From Pelobates cultripes (lineage: Eukaryota; Chordata; Amphibia; Anura; Pelobatidae), in contig OW240920.1 of assembly GCA_933207985.1 (NCBI GenBank), forward strand, positions 146,023,034 through 146,087,033: 64,000 nt of DNA. The letters run 5' to 3'. The notes under the pieces are model-generated. The model worked only from the letters and a program-made list of their open reading frames with translations. It ran no database searches and was not told where the DNA came from. How positions within the stretch are numbered: the first letter of the stretch is position 1; every line of letters begins with the position of its first letter. Both the position numbers and the translations under genes were made by a program. Positions 1 through 12,700 of this stretch are shown here, in pieces.

Positions 1-1728
1 TAAGGCCAAAATATCTGAATTTCAGTTTGGCTATTTTAGTGTAAAAATGTGAAAATTCACTCTGAACTCACATTTAATTCCTGACAATTCTCACTTCAGT
101 GAATAGCCCAGTATATCTGTAAAGGAAGAAATATCCTATTCTGATTTAGTGTCAGAAAATATCCTTTCATCACGACACAAATCCGATTACCTGTCTAGAG
201 AATAAGACACAAAATGGCCGAGCTCGATACATAGAACAATACTCCTACTTATAGCCCGATTCTCCATTAATGAGATATTTAGAGACAGAACTTACTTCGG
301 TAACATATATCTACATTATTAATAACTTGAATAGTGCTATCTGCTATTAACCAAAGATCTGTTTGTCGCAAATTTTCACTGGCCTTTTCAGATTTCCTGC
401 AACGTAGCCAACATAATTTGTAAGTGCATGTAAAATGGCCAGCGCCAGGCTCGCACTCAGCCAGGAATATCCGTGGCTCCATTAGTCTTTATTTCCACTT
501 ATAAGCAGCGCTACACAGTTATTCATTTTACTTTTTAAAAGCTGGGCTTTAAAAAAAAACACTAAAACAAAACGTTTGGTGAAATTTTCTGTGGGAATCC
601 TTTACTGGTTTGTAAAAATTCCTAATAGTTTTTTATTTTTTTAAATCCTGAAAAGACTGATGAAGAGTCACACAGAATATTATATTATAAGATCTCCATA
701 TCGTTTCTATAATTTGATTTGTTTTTATTATTGCTGTTGTTGTTGTTGTGAATATTCGCAGAGAGCCTATCTACAGCCATGAGAAGGACGTGGCGTTTGA
801 GAAATATTGTATCTTTTGAAGGTTGAACAACATATTGTATCCAAGAATGTCTTTATTTATCGTGGTAATATCAAACCGAGTGTTTTGTCTTTAATTTTCT
901 TTTGGGAATGTGTTCTGCTTTTTGTCTTTATTTTTCTAACTCCATTCTATCATTATTTGGGAGACATTAGGGGTACTGGCAACCCCCCCCCTCTGCTAAT
1001 CCCAGCTCTGTGCCTTGTTTTAGATGACCCATATTTACTCTTTACTATGTTTCATCTTATTACTGATTGAGAAGGGAGCAGGAGGTATCAGCACCCATTG
1101 TAGGGGTTGAATCGTTTAGTGGGGAGCAATAATCTGCTCTATAAGTCGGGGTATAAGCCCTAAATAAGATAAGGATTTGGGAGGGTGTAAAGTGTGATGT
1201 CTGACGGCAATGAGGACATCTGGTAAAAGTCTGGTTTAAGTAATTATTAACACGTCCCTAATTTGGGCCTTGATTTCATATTTTTGGATACGCTTTTCAA
1301 ATGAGTTCATATTTTGAAAAATGTTTTAATATTTTGATTATTTTTTGATATATTGACATATGTTTTTTATATATGATATATTTTTTGATATTTTAACATT
1401 TTGAAAAAATCATTTTCAAAGTTTATCCAGCAATATTAAATTGAAGTCTTTCTTACTTGTGAACTCTGAGGATGACATCATTTTGGATATATTCCAGCGT
1501 TTATTCACTAAACTGAGAACTGTGGGAAAAAAACAGGGAATTCATTTTTTTCCAAAAATAGCCGAATTGGAAGTCGGCTGTTTTTCAATTTGGCTATTTT
1601 GGTTCTGAAATTTGCAATTATCTTTTCAAATAAACGCAATTTCCAGTTTAGTGTAAGGACATGTTTCAGTTTTTTTCAGGTTGTAGATATTTATAGAAAA
1701 TAAAAAAACACATTATATCAGAGGTTTA

Positions 1729-1833
1729 GGCAACCTTCGGCACTCCAGATGATGTGGACTACATCTCCCATGATGCTTTACCAGAGCATTATGGGGATAT
1801 AGTCCACAACACCTGGAGTGTTGAAGGTTGTCT
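1729..1833. mobile_element. Small hairpin (MITE-like) element
   Basis: The two halves are imperfect reverse complements: one arm reads GGCAACCTTCGGCACTCCAG and TGGACTACATCTCCCATGAT, the other returns as AGTCCACAACACCTGGAGTG and TGAAGGTTGTC. It is about 105 bp with roughly 80% arm identity by eye. It has the form of a foldback MITE; the superfamily is uncertain. Confidence 0.6.
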
Positions 1834-3049
1834 ACATGGACATATTAAGTCACAAGACCATGTTTCTTTTTTCCAGATGTCTTGCCCACATGTCTCTCCA
1901 TTATAGAGCGGTTTGACGAGTGTCATTACTGCTGGACCTGGGGCTGATCTCAGTAAGTGAGACCAGTGGGGTTTAGGATTAGAGTTGCAGTCATGGAGTA
2001 CTTGTCTTTAAGATGCTGTGGACTATAACTCCCATAACCTCAGCCACGAAAAGCCTTAGTCCTACCTACTTAACCCGGATTCTCCATCTAATCCTGTGCC
2101 TAGGGTGCTCTTATTAATGGCTTTAAAATACACCTGACATTGAAAGCTTATTGATATGAAAATGATTTAGTAAATTGATACTTCTCACCACTATGGGGTT
2201 CGGCTGTAGTATGTATCCATTACGGTAATGTAAATGTGGCAATATGAAGTTGTTATGTGACCTGGCGCGTAGAAGGGCAAAATAAATGGAAGATATTTAA
2301 AGCGATTCTTTTTTTTGCTACCTGTTTTGAACTAGATTAAAAAGAATAGAGAACATTATACATAGCAGGAAAATATGGAAATATGAATTAAATGTGAGCG
2401 TCGTAAATTGAAAAGATGTTACACACCAGCCTTGAACAAAACATGTTGTTGAGACGTGGCACTGTCTCCCAGCAGATGCTCATTCTGTAAGGACTTTGTA
2501 AAAATCCAGAGAACATTATGAAAACTGCCGTATTAGGACACAGAGTCTGTTTAAGATTTGCAATATTACGTTGATTTAGGAAAACTGACTTTTCGTGATG
2601 GAGCTAATAGTATAAATCTTTTCACAGATTTCATTTTTTGTTTTCACATATCGCTTATTTACATTGAAAGAAAATAGCAAATGTGAATGATAGGGCTCTC
2701 CGGATACAATTTCACAGTTTCGTTTAATCCACGCAGGTCCAAACCGTCTGCCCATCTTTATTTAGATTTAACTCTTTCTGATGACAAATCCCTTAAACCT
2801 TGCATCTCGCAGCCCTTGGCTGGTGCCCTCGCTATGCCAGCATTGAAGTGGTTACATTCATTTAGGTCCTGGCTACCCCTACGCCTCCCCTGCCCTGGTC
2901 CCCCTCCCTAGCCCCCTCGTTTCCCACCTGAATCTAGCAGCCTTGCAAGTTTGTATATTGAGGCTCCCATTACATTCACAGCATGGGGCAGTCTCAGAAA
3001 AAAGGCTAAATTGCACTAAATTTGCTGGTAATTGAAAATGCCATCCAGC

Positions 3050-3310
3050 GAGCGGACCCCTCCTACCCTCTTCCCTGGGCCTGGGGAATGAGTTCCTTTT
3101 GTGCAGTCTGAGTCCCCCACCTCGCAGGCACTATTTGCCTTTAATTGAGTTGAACAATTGAGAGGCAATTAGGAACCTTTGCAAGACGGAAGGGCAGGAG
3201 GGGAGACTGGAACAGCAGCAAGTCTTTCCAAAGCTCGCAAACTAGTAAAGTGTCTGCTTTTCAAATGCCAACTCTTCCCCCACCTCTCACCCAGCGGGGT
3301 AGGTGCAAAA
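3050..3310. other. Candidate conserved non-coding element
   Basis: Low-repeat block with balanced composition and clustered TTTAATTG, CAATTGAG and CAATTAGG motifs (homeodomain-like), unlike the AT-rich flanks. Nothing in it looks coding. Conservation cannot be tested here. Confidence 0.25.
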
Positions 3311-4602
3311 TAAGGAGATAGGTTTCATAGATTCCTCTATTCCAGTCATTTTCTTCTGGTGTTATGATTGCAAACTGGCGGTGCCTTATGGGGTGGGAGG
3401 GAAGCCGTTTATTTATTTATTTGTAGCCTTAGCCCCCAAACAGTGAATTATTGTTAAAAACGCTGGAGGATTTATGGAGAGGATTCACTGGACTGCGTAC
3501 AGTGCGAATCGAATGTTGGAAAGGGCACTGGCCATCTTTTTACTCGAATGGTAAACGACACAATGCGTTCATAGAACATTCGCTCAGACAGAGTGTTAAA
3601 TATCCCAATATCAGGCCTGGAGGCTGCTAGTGCTGAAGAACTCAAAAGACTTTGGGGTATTAACCTTAAAACATCATGTAAGACGCAGGGATGTAGCCCA
3701 ATGGGTGCAGCTAGTAAACCTGTTCTCCTAGCGAAACGTTTTAAAATAAGGACAGTTTTAGTAGATCTGTATGTGATGTCGGGGGGCATTGAGGGGAAAC
3801 ATACATTGGGTGAGAGAACTAGACTTTAAAACCCACGGAATGTATGAAGGCACACAAAGTAACCACAAGATGGTTACTGTCTCCCCTTGTATTTACTGCC
3901 CTAATCCTAAAATGGATTACGAAATTACAATGTGAAAACTCTAAGTACAGGGTAAAGGCAAATGGCGATAAAAATACATCAAATATTTTGCACACCCACT
4001 TTTCGGTATTTTGTTAATTTTCTAATGACCCCAATGAAATGTGGACAAAATAGTAATAATGAGAAATAATGTTTAGTTGCAAACATTCCCTTTTTTTAGT
4101 CCTTTATTGAAAATCAGTTGAACATGTTTATTAAACAGACAATTAACTGTTGACATTCAGAAATACAACAAATACAGCTCTCATAGTTACAGGATTAGGA
4201 CGTCATGACGCCCCTTTGCACCTTGAATTAGACTTTTTTAACCTTCTGTATATAATGCTTGTGATACAGTTATTACCCATAAATGAAATGGAGGAGTAAT
4301 GGGTTAATGTGACAATTGGTCACACGGCTGTAGCGTCCTGCGTTATTGTGTCACTGAAACTGGCTACAATTCTTTTAGCAGTTATTACAGATCGAGAACG
4401 GGGTGTGAAAAGTTATTTGGTGGGAATGATAGCATTTGATGGTTTGTGCGAGCTTAAGACTCACCGGACCTAACACGCTAGCGCTGGGTATACTGTGTGC
4501 TGGGGGAAAGAGCCACTAATACGATTAATGGACACAATACAGAGTCAGGAAATGATACCACACTAAAATCTTCACTATTGGCATTATATAAAAATAATCA
4601 TA

Positions 4603-4633
<31 letters not shown>

Positions 4634-5269
4634 GTAAATTTGTACCAAAATTCCAAACATTGTCTCCGCATAATGTATACTTTAATCAGTTTATAGGTTA
4701 CTTGCCTTTTTATTTAGATTTGCAGTTTATCTAATGCATAAACATATTATAATGATACACGCTGTAGTGAAACAGTTACGTACTGCAGTGATTCCCAACC
4801 TTTAACGATAAGTACCCCTGGAGGTCTAAAAAGAATTCCTAATTACCCCCGCCTTGAGAAAGTAATTTTTATTGATTTAAATTCCAAATGATACGTGCAG
4901 ACACTGATATTTAAGTTAATCCCATATTGGAGAACAAACCTGGTTAAATGAAGTAAATAATATTTATAAAAAATATATAATATAATGTGACTATTGTGTA
5001 TGTAATGAGGAGTGTATGAAATATTAATCTGAAGTATAAAAGTCACAAAATGAAAAAAATAATGCACACTTAAAGGTTACACACAGGGACACTGACAGAC
5101 ATACACATTTACCCACAAGGAAACAGAGGCACACACACACACAAAAGTGACACAAACTTACACATAGAGGACACACTCACTGACAGACAGACTTACTGAT
5201 TTGACACAAGCTGACAGACACTTACTGACACACATACATTCACTGACAGACTGCAGAGGGCCTGCTAGC

Positions 5270-6280
5270 AACCCGGCTGGTTGTACTTGCTCAGCCACGT
5301 CCTCTCCTAGAAGGGAGTCAGTTAGAGTCTGTTAGAATGCACAAAGACCCATTTCCCACCCAGTAACTGGACAACACACAGTTCCAGGGGTACAACAACT
5401 ACTTTATTGGTCACACTCGGCTTTATACTTTCCCCATGCAAGGGGTGGATCACACATAAAGACAATGTCCCCTCCCAGGGTCCTTCCCCCTCCTAGGGGT
5501 CGTATAACGGATCCGGAACCACAATCCCTTAGTCCACTGTTCCTGCCACTCAGTGTCCCCTCCCATTGTCCTCCCCCTACCAGGAAACAGTCCCTTTGTC
5601 CCCTATTCCCGCCACCCATCCTCAGGGTTTCCCACCTCCGGTGACAAGGGAGTCTTCATCCTGGAAGTCCCAGTGCGGGAAAGCTTCCTGCCTCCTGGAC
5701 TCCCATTTACAGAAAGCCTGCCAAACTGCCATTGTCCCCAAAGAGTGTCCCCACCAACCTCAGGGACCCCCAGAATGGTAACCGCCATGAACAGCCTCCG
5801 TTTGTGGGGTTCCTGGGTGAAACCAGGCATGGGAAGCGTCCCAGTTCGGAACACGAATGCTCCTCCTGGCCGGCGTTCGTCCATACGAACGGCGGACATC
5901 CAGGGAAGCACTCATTAATTACTTCCCTTGCGGTTTCACACTTGTGTTGCAAGTTACCAACATTCTAATTGATTGGTGCGAACATTCCAAGGGGCACTGG
6001 GGAGGTCCTTATTCAGGAACCGATCGAGGTGGGAAGCAATCCGTGAATGCTCCTCCTGGACGGCGTATGTATACCGAATGGGCTGCCACCCAGGGGAGGC
6101 ACGTGCCGAGGCTTCACTTGCAGTTTGTGGTTGTGGCACCTCATTACGAAGTGCGAATGTTCTAAACCAACATTCTAAATGAGTTATTTGGGTGGTCCTC
6201 GTTCGGGAGGTGAATGCATTCCCTTCGTGTAGGACCTCCCGAACGCGTAGCAGGCACATTCATATGAAAATAACTGGGAA
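5270..6280 (-). mobile_element. Possible LTR-like or satellite insertion inside copy 1
   Basis: GC-rich block unlike the CA-rich sequence around it. On the minus strand it has AATAAAG near 5402 followed by about 100 bp that could be R/U5. Two diverged internal copies of a GAATGCTCCTCCTGG module occur near 5855 and 6045. The open frames here overlap on both strands and match nothing I recognise. Confidence 0.25.
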
Positions 6281-6309
6281 ACACACAGAATATAATGCAG
6301 CAATTCACG

Positions 6310-6760
6310 AACAGGCAGCGGTGCCGCCACACAGACACACATTCGCTGACAGACATATAGTTAGACACAGAGGACACTGGCACACACATTTACACATAGA
6401 GGAATCAGACACACACACTTACACACAGAGGACACTCACTGACAGACACACTCACTGATTTGACACACACTGACAGACAAATTCACTGACACACACTTTC
6501 ACTGATTTAACACACACTGACAGATACACACACTCACTGACAGACACACACTCACTGATTCGACACACACTGACAGACAAATTCACCGACACACACTCTC
6601 AATGATTAAACACACACTGACAGATACACACATTCACTGGCAGACACACACACTCACTGACAGACACACACTCTCACTGATTTGACACACACTGACAGAC
6701 ACACACTCACTAAAAGTCACATTCACACATTCTTTCAAACACTGACAAATAATATTTTTT
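6310..6760. repeat. CACACTGACAGACA-type tandem repeats
   Basis: Irregular units built from CACACTCACTGACAGACA and TGATTTGACACACACTGACA. The same vocabulary recurs at 5080-5240, 20320-21020 and, reverse-complemented, at 38090-38860, always inside the hAT-like composites. Confidence 0.8.
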
Positions 6761-7009
6761 TAAATTATTTTTATTTAAGTTCACCCATCTTCCCTACCTT
6801 TTGGAGAGCTGGAGTGGGTCCTTTAAAGGGGTCCAGTGTGGGGCTTATGTAATCTTTGACCTCTTCCAGAACTGCTCCCTTGCGCACTGTTTAGTGATCC
6901 TGGGGACTGGAGTGACAGCATAACCTGGCTCCCAACATCACCGCAGGGCGCATGAGGGAGCAGTGTTTGAAGAATCATGTTTCAGCTTCCTCACCATCTA
7001 TCCATTCCC

Positions 7010-7640
7010 TCGAGAATCCGCCCATTCATTCTGAGAAGCTGCCAATCACTCTGAGAATCTGCCCATTCACCATGAGAATCTGCCCATTCACTCTGAGAAT
7101 CTGCCATTCACTCTGAGAATCTGCCCATTTACCATGAGAATCTGCCCATTTACCATGAGAATCTGCCCATTCACTCTGAGAATCTGCCTATTCACCATGA
7201 GAATCTGCCAACCCACCCTGAGAATCTGTCCCTTCACTCTGAGAATCTGCCATTCACTCTGAGAACCTGCCCCATTCACCCTGATAATCTGCTTATTCAC
7301 AATGAGAATCTGCCCACCCACCCTAAGAATGCCCCATTCACTCTGAGAATATGCCCATTCACCCCGAGAGTCCGCCCGTCCACCCTGAGAATCTGCCCAT
7401 TCACTCTAAGAATCTGTCCATTCATCTGAGAATCTACTCATTCGCCCTGGATATCTGCCCCATTCACCCAGAGAATCTGCACATTCACCAGGATAATCTG
7501 CCCATTCATTATGAGAATCTGTCCATTCACCATGAGAATCTGTCCATTCACCATGAGAATCTGCCCCATTCACTCTGAGAATCTGCCCATTCATTCTAAG
7601 AATTTGTCCATTCATCTGAGTATGTGCTCATTTGCCCTTG
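7010..7640. repeat. 21-bp minisatellite array
   Basis: About 29 diverged copies of a unit near TGAGAATCTGCCCATTCACTC, spaced 20-21 bp. Because 21 is a multiple of three, short open frames run through on both strands; they are not genes. Confidence 0.85.
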
Positions 7641-9521
7641 GAATCTGCCTATTGACTCTGCCACGCACATGATCTGTGCGTGATGTGTGGCTAGGAGATA
7701 GCCGTGTCCCCATAATACTTCCAACACATGACATATAGAAGACAATTCTTTTCTGAAAATCCCTTCATTTCTGTTAAGCCTCTAATTCACAGAGTTTTTT
7801 GCTCCAGTGATTGCTGTAGAGGTCTCATCGTCTGTTAGTTGCTGGGTTTCTTAGTGGGTGAATGAATGACTTGCCCCATCACTTGATGCCCCTGCCATCT
7901 ATGCCCTGATTTCCACATTAGTCTATGTATGACCAAACTCTCATTTACTATCTTTTCTTCCCAATAATCACTCTCTCATTAGCTGCTGACAGCCGTTAAT
8001 TATGCAAATAAGCGTGTTGCACGGGGGCGTCATTTCATTTTAACTCTGATTACAGCACCTGGGGTCTGAAGGAGTGGGTAGGTTTTGTGTCTATTAACGT
8101 GGAATTAATTTGCTAATTTATATTAAAAGCACAACGCTCACCAATCAGTGAGCTTCTGCCATTCTCTGACATTAAAAATAACTTAAAGTAGGAAAACACA
8201 GAACTCAGGGCCATTAAGGATGATCTAAAGAAAGATAATTGATACAGTTTTTTCCCGTGGCCCTGAGCATGCACCGTATTAGCGGCCTACTTTGAACTAC
8301 AACCCCGAAGAATCTCAGCCAGATGAAAGCACTAATTGCCCCTTGATATATAACGCTAAATTGCCAGACATATCCCCAGCAAACGAAGCTCCAGTCCACG
8401 CCACATATCTGTCGCCATTTATATTCATCGCTCGGACCAAAATGTAAGTTTTATTTTTTGGGATGACCGCCAAGAGCTCTAATTAGAATGTAGAACTGAC
8501 AATTAATGTCCAATCTCGGGGTTTAAATAAATATGTCTCAGCTTTTTATTGCGTCGATAGGAAAATGGGCAGACTCGCTGCTTTCATACTTCTGCCAAAA
8601 TCTGGAATTCTATTTTTGGAAGATTTTCTTCATCATGTCATATGTTTTACTGGAAAAAAAATCGCTATTCTGTAAAAGGACAAAGACTTTTCTGCATTAC
8701 AGTAAATGTATGTACATATAATATATAAATTGTATTACTGCAAATTACCCCAAAAATATTAATTTGGCCCCAAATGCCAAAGTCAGTGGGATGGCCACAT
8801 GGGGTGTATAGAAATTGGGATGGACACGTGTGATATGTATAAAGGGATTCTTTTAAAAATACATGTCTTGGACAGTATTTAAAAAAAAGTGTTTAACTGA
8901 TGGTGACTTTTGATGTTTTTTTGTGTAGCTTGTGGTTCCCAAATCCAACTAGTCAGGGTTTATAAAGCTGTAATCCCATCTACGAGTTCTGCAACATCAC
9001 TTTACTCTGCACAGATTTACTAACAAAGGACAAGGGAAAGGTCCAACACCCAGCTCACTAAGTTACACCCCACACGCTGGAGTGGATTATTATATTTTAT
9101 TGCAATATAAAGATAATGTTTTAAAATACGAATGCAAAAACAAATCATAAAAATAATAAATAAAAAAGGTATGCACTTTCTAAGTTCCAGCATTTGCAGG
9201 ATTTACAGTAAGCTCTGTCCGATCAGGGATGTCAATCATAGACGTTTAACTTTCTACAGTATTGCAGGGAATACGGACTTATGGGCACAGCAAAGATTTC
9301 TGGGAGTTGTAGTTTGGCAGATTTCTCTGCAGAAAGCTAAGCTTTGTACAATATTTAGCGTAATGCCAGATTCATGATTATAACCCAAAATGTGAAAAAC
9401 TGCTACTTACAACATAGCTCCACTCCCTCGCCTTCCGTTTGTAATAACGAGAGAGAAACTAGATCGAGCTGTGAGTTTCCCATAAACACCCTGCTGATGC
9501 TGCCATCATTTACACAAGCGT
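7641..9521. other. Non-coding stretch downstream of the lectin gene
   Basis: No exon found. A block near 7960-8130 has an octamer (ATGCAAAT) beside TTAATTATG and low repeat content and may be a regulatory element. The sequences at 8297-8315 and 9294-9315 resemble the ACTACAACTCCCAGAAT motif. Confidence 0.5.
7960..8130. other. Candidate regulatory/conserved block with octamer
   Basis: Contains TTAATTATGCAAATAAGC (POU octamer plus homeobox-type core) and TTAATTTGCTAATTTA. Its composition differs from the flanks and it lacks repeats. This is inference only. Confidence 0.25.
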
Positions 9522-9527
9522 TTTATT
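9522..9527 (-). promoter_or_regulatory. Candidate poly(A) signal of the lectin gene
   Basis: AATAAA on the minus strand about 70 nt after the stop codon. It fits a short 3' UTR; cleavage has not been shown. Confidence 0.45.
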
Positions 9528-9595
9528 AATGTCATTTTTCAATAAATGAGACGTTGAGATTGACTTCCCCGGTGTTATGCCGCAATGACGCCATC

Positions 9596-9758
9596 TTAAT
9601 CATTGGGAGAGTCTAACAATAAGCTGAGTTCTCCCGCATTGAGCTCACACACACTTCTGTACAATTTTCGGCACTTGTCATCGTTCCACCCAGCGTCGCT
9701 GGACAAAGTAACGCAATCTTCGTTGTCAGAATTATCCGGTTGGTTCTGTTTCCAGAAT
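9596..9758 (-). CDS. Lectin gene exon 6: sugar/Ca-binding site and stop
   Basis: Acceptor CTTCCTGCAG, then one base completing a Lys codon. It encodes FWKQNQPDN, NEDC, GWNDDKC and VCEL, followed by a 15-residue tail and TAA at 9596-9598. QPD with E335 and N347-D348 supplies the principal calcium and sugar ligands; QPD (rather than EPN) is the galactose-type version. Confidence 0.9.
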
Positions 9759-12700
9759 CTGCAGGAAGAATGCACAAGTGAGCATGATATGTAGCTATGT
9801 CAGTGTGAATTAAAAGGATTTTGTTTTGGACAAATCGATTTGTTAAAGGACCAACCACATTTTTGCACATGTCTTTTCCAGACCTCAAACTCCAGCTTGG
9901 GATACGCTTTTTTATACAAATGAAACAAGAAATATATGAATTGTTCCATCCATACCGCTGTCAAGAAGGAAAATTGATTCTCCAACCAAAGCTCACATTC
10001 CTGCACCCCAGTTTTGCTCTGTCTCAGAACTTGGGGACCGCTACTGCTGAACTATTCTGACAAAGAGTTTCACCAGTTAGAAGTTCGATAACTCAATAGT
10101 CCTTAGCTTTCTAGAATCACTATAAATCATTACCATAACTTAAAGTGAATTTCTCAAAACGGCTCTGCAGGTAGGAGGGTATCTTCGTGTAACAAGCACA
10201 ATTGGAAAATGGAATTGACATCTAGACAACAAAATCCCAAACAAATGCAGAGCATGGTCATAATTCATGATGCATTCATTGTTGATATTTAGGCCAACTA
10301 TTTACTCACTTGGGTTCTGCATCATAGGGAGTCCCATCCACCCAATGCCAACGTCCCTCCTGGAAGCGATCCGACAGACCAATCCAAGATGTTTGTGTCA
10401 CCATCTGCTGGAGGAACGTCTGAGGAGCCAGGAAAGAAGATATTGTTTAAAAGCGGTGAAGAAACATGGTGGGGTCAGAAGGGAGGTGATGGGATAGAAT
10501 GGGATTTAGTGCAATAAAAAGATGAAGGTAAAAGATAAGTTGGGAGGATGAGAGATTGGTGGGTAATGGGTGAGAGGTGGTGAGGAGGTTGTGATAACTT
10601 GATGCAAGGTTGAATGAGATGGTTCTAACGTCGGGACTAACACTTGTAGGATGGGAGAGAGCTGAATAACGATGGGACGTGGCGGGTTATGATGTGTTTA
10701 GTAGGGTGAACCCAACTTCCATCTAGAAATGGCCATACCTGCTCCTCCATGCTGTTAATAACAGCCAGATGCCCCCCATGAGTACGGCACCAGTGGGCAC
10801 TCTCCTGCCATCTCATAGTGTTTGAGGAAACCAAATAACAGGACTGTCCGAAAAGTTTCCACCCAGCCGAACAGAACGGACAATCAATGCCTGTCGGAGA
10901 TAAACCACTTGTCGTTACACACCGCACTCGTCAGAGGGGGTTTCTGACAGCTAACTTCACGTTTACTGAAAACCACTGGCTGCAGGAGCTGCATTTTTAT
11001 AGCATTTTCAGATTTGAACAAAAAGTTAAAAATGGGCTTTCATCCAAACTGTTATGTAAAATCTGCTCTCATAAACCTTTATAGTAATATTTAAAGTTAA
11101 TGGAACAAGCTAACTTCACTAGAACGAGTTTTGTAGAATTTCAGATGGTCTTTAACAGAACATTTTCATACCTCAGCACAAAATCAAAGGTATAGATGAT
11201 CAGTTCCTCACTTGGTTTTATTCAAACTTAGACAGAATCCAACATGTGCCCTCTACTAACAGTGCTCACTCAAACCACACCTCCTATAACACACACTACC
11301 TGAGCAGCACGCTCACTCACACCACACCTCCTATAACACACACTACCTGAGCAGCACGTTCACTCACATCACACCTCCTATAACACACACTGCAGCTCCC
11401 CATACCTCCTATAACCCACACTACCTGAGCAGCACACTCACTGCAGCTCCCCACACCTCCTATAACCCACACTACCTGAGCAGCACGCTCACTGCAGCCC
11501 CCACACCTCCTATAACACACACTACCTGAGCAGCACACTCACTGCAGCTCCTGCACCTCCTATAACACCTGAGCAGCACCCTCACTGCAGCTCCTACACC
11601 TCCTTTAACCCACACTACCTGAGCAGCACCTCACTGCAGCTCCCCACACCTCCTATAACACACACTACCTTGAGCAGCACCCTCACTGCAGCTCCCCACA
11701 CCTCCTATAACACACACTGCCTGAGCAGCACCTCACTGCAGCTCCCCACACCTCCTATAACCCACACTACCTGAGTGCTTAATTCTCACTGCAGCTCCCT
11801 ACACCTCCTATAACACACACTACCTGAGCAGCACACTCACTGCACCTCCCCACACCTCCTATAACACACACTGCCTGAGCAGCACCCTCACTGCAGCTCC
11901 CACACCTCCTTTAACCCACACTACCTGAGCAGCACCCTCACTCACATCACACCTCCTATAATACACACTACCTGAGCAACACGCTCCCTGCAGCTCCCCA
12001 AACCCCCTATAACCCACACTACCTGAGCAATACACTCACTGCAGCTCCCCACACCTCCTACAACACACACTACCTGAGCAATACACTAACTGCAGCTCCT
12101 CACACCTCCTATAACACACACTACCTAAGCAGCACGCTCACTGCAGCTCCTCACACCTCCTATAACACACACTACCTGAGCAGCACACTCACTGCAGCTC
12201 CCCACACCTCATATAACACACACTACCTGAGCAGCATACTCACTGCAGCTCCCCACTCCTCCTATAACTCACACTACCTGAGCAACACGCTCACTGCAGC
12301 TCCCCACACCTTCTATAACACACACTACCTGAGCAGCACACTCACTGCAGATCCCCACACCTCCTATAACCCACACTACCTGAGCAGCACGCTCACTGCA
12401 GCTCCCCACACCCCCTATAACCCACACTACCTGAGCAACACGCTCACTGCAGCTCCCCACACCTCCTATAACACACACTACCTGAGCAGCACGCTCACTG
12501 CAGCTCCCCACACCTCCTATAACTCACACTACCTGAGCAACACACTCACTGCAGCTCCCCACACCTCCTATAACCCACACTACCTGAGCAACACGCTCAC
12601 TGCAGCTCCCCACACCTCCTATAACACACACTACCTGAGCAACACTCTCACTGCAGCTCCCCACACCTCCTATAACACACACTACCTGAGCAGCACACTC

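Larger units (their letters stand above)
1..4777. other. Non-coding, AT-rich unique sequence
   Basis: No convincing exon. Short open frames have no recognisable domains and no splice-compatible partners. It contains a GTT-rich run near 726-750, a hairpin element at 1729-1833, a GC-richer block near 3050-3310 that resembles a conserved non-coding element, and an (ATT)n microsatellite near 4603-4634. Confidence 0.6.
4786..6990 (+). mobile_element. hAT-like composite element with CA-rich core (copy 1)
   Basis: Begins CAGTGATTCCCAACCTTT and shares its first 300 bp or so, in opposite orientation, with 37457-39117, which has a perfect 8-bp target duplication. An inner module near 6780-6840 (CTTCCCTACCTTTTGGAGAG) is also shared with both other copies. 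The middle holds CACACTGACAGACA-type repeats and a separate LTR-like stretch (5270-6280). The right end is not clear and the 21-bp array starts just beyond. No transposase remains. Confidence 0.5.

Noticed and set aside
5404..6259. Several overlapping 70-120-codon frames on both strands
   Set aside because: GC-rich repeat-derived block; frames conflict and match nothing recognised.
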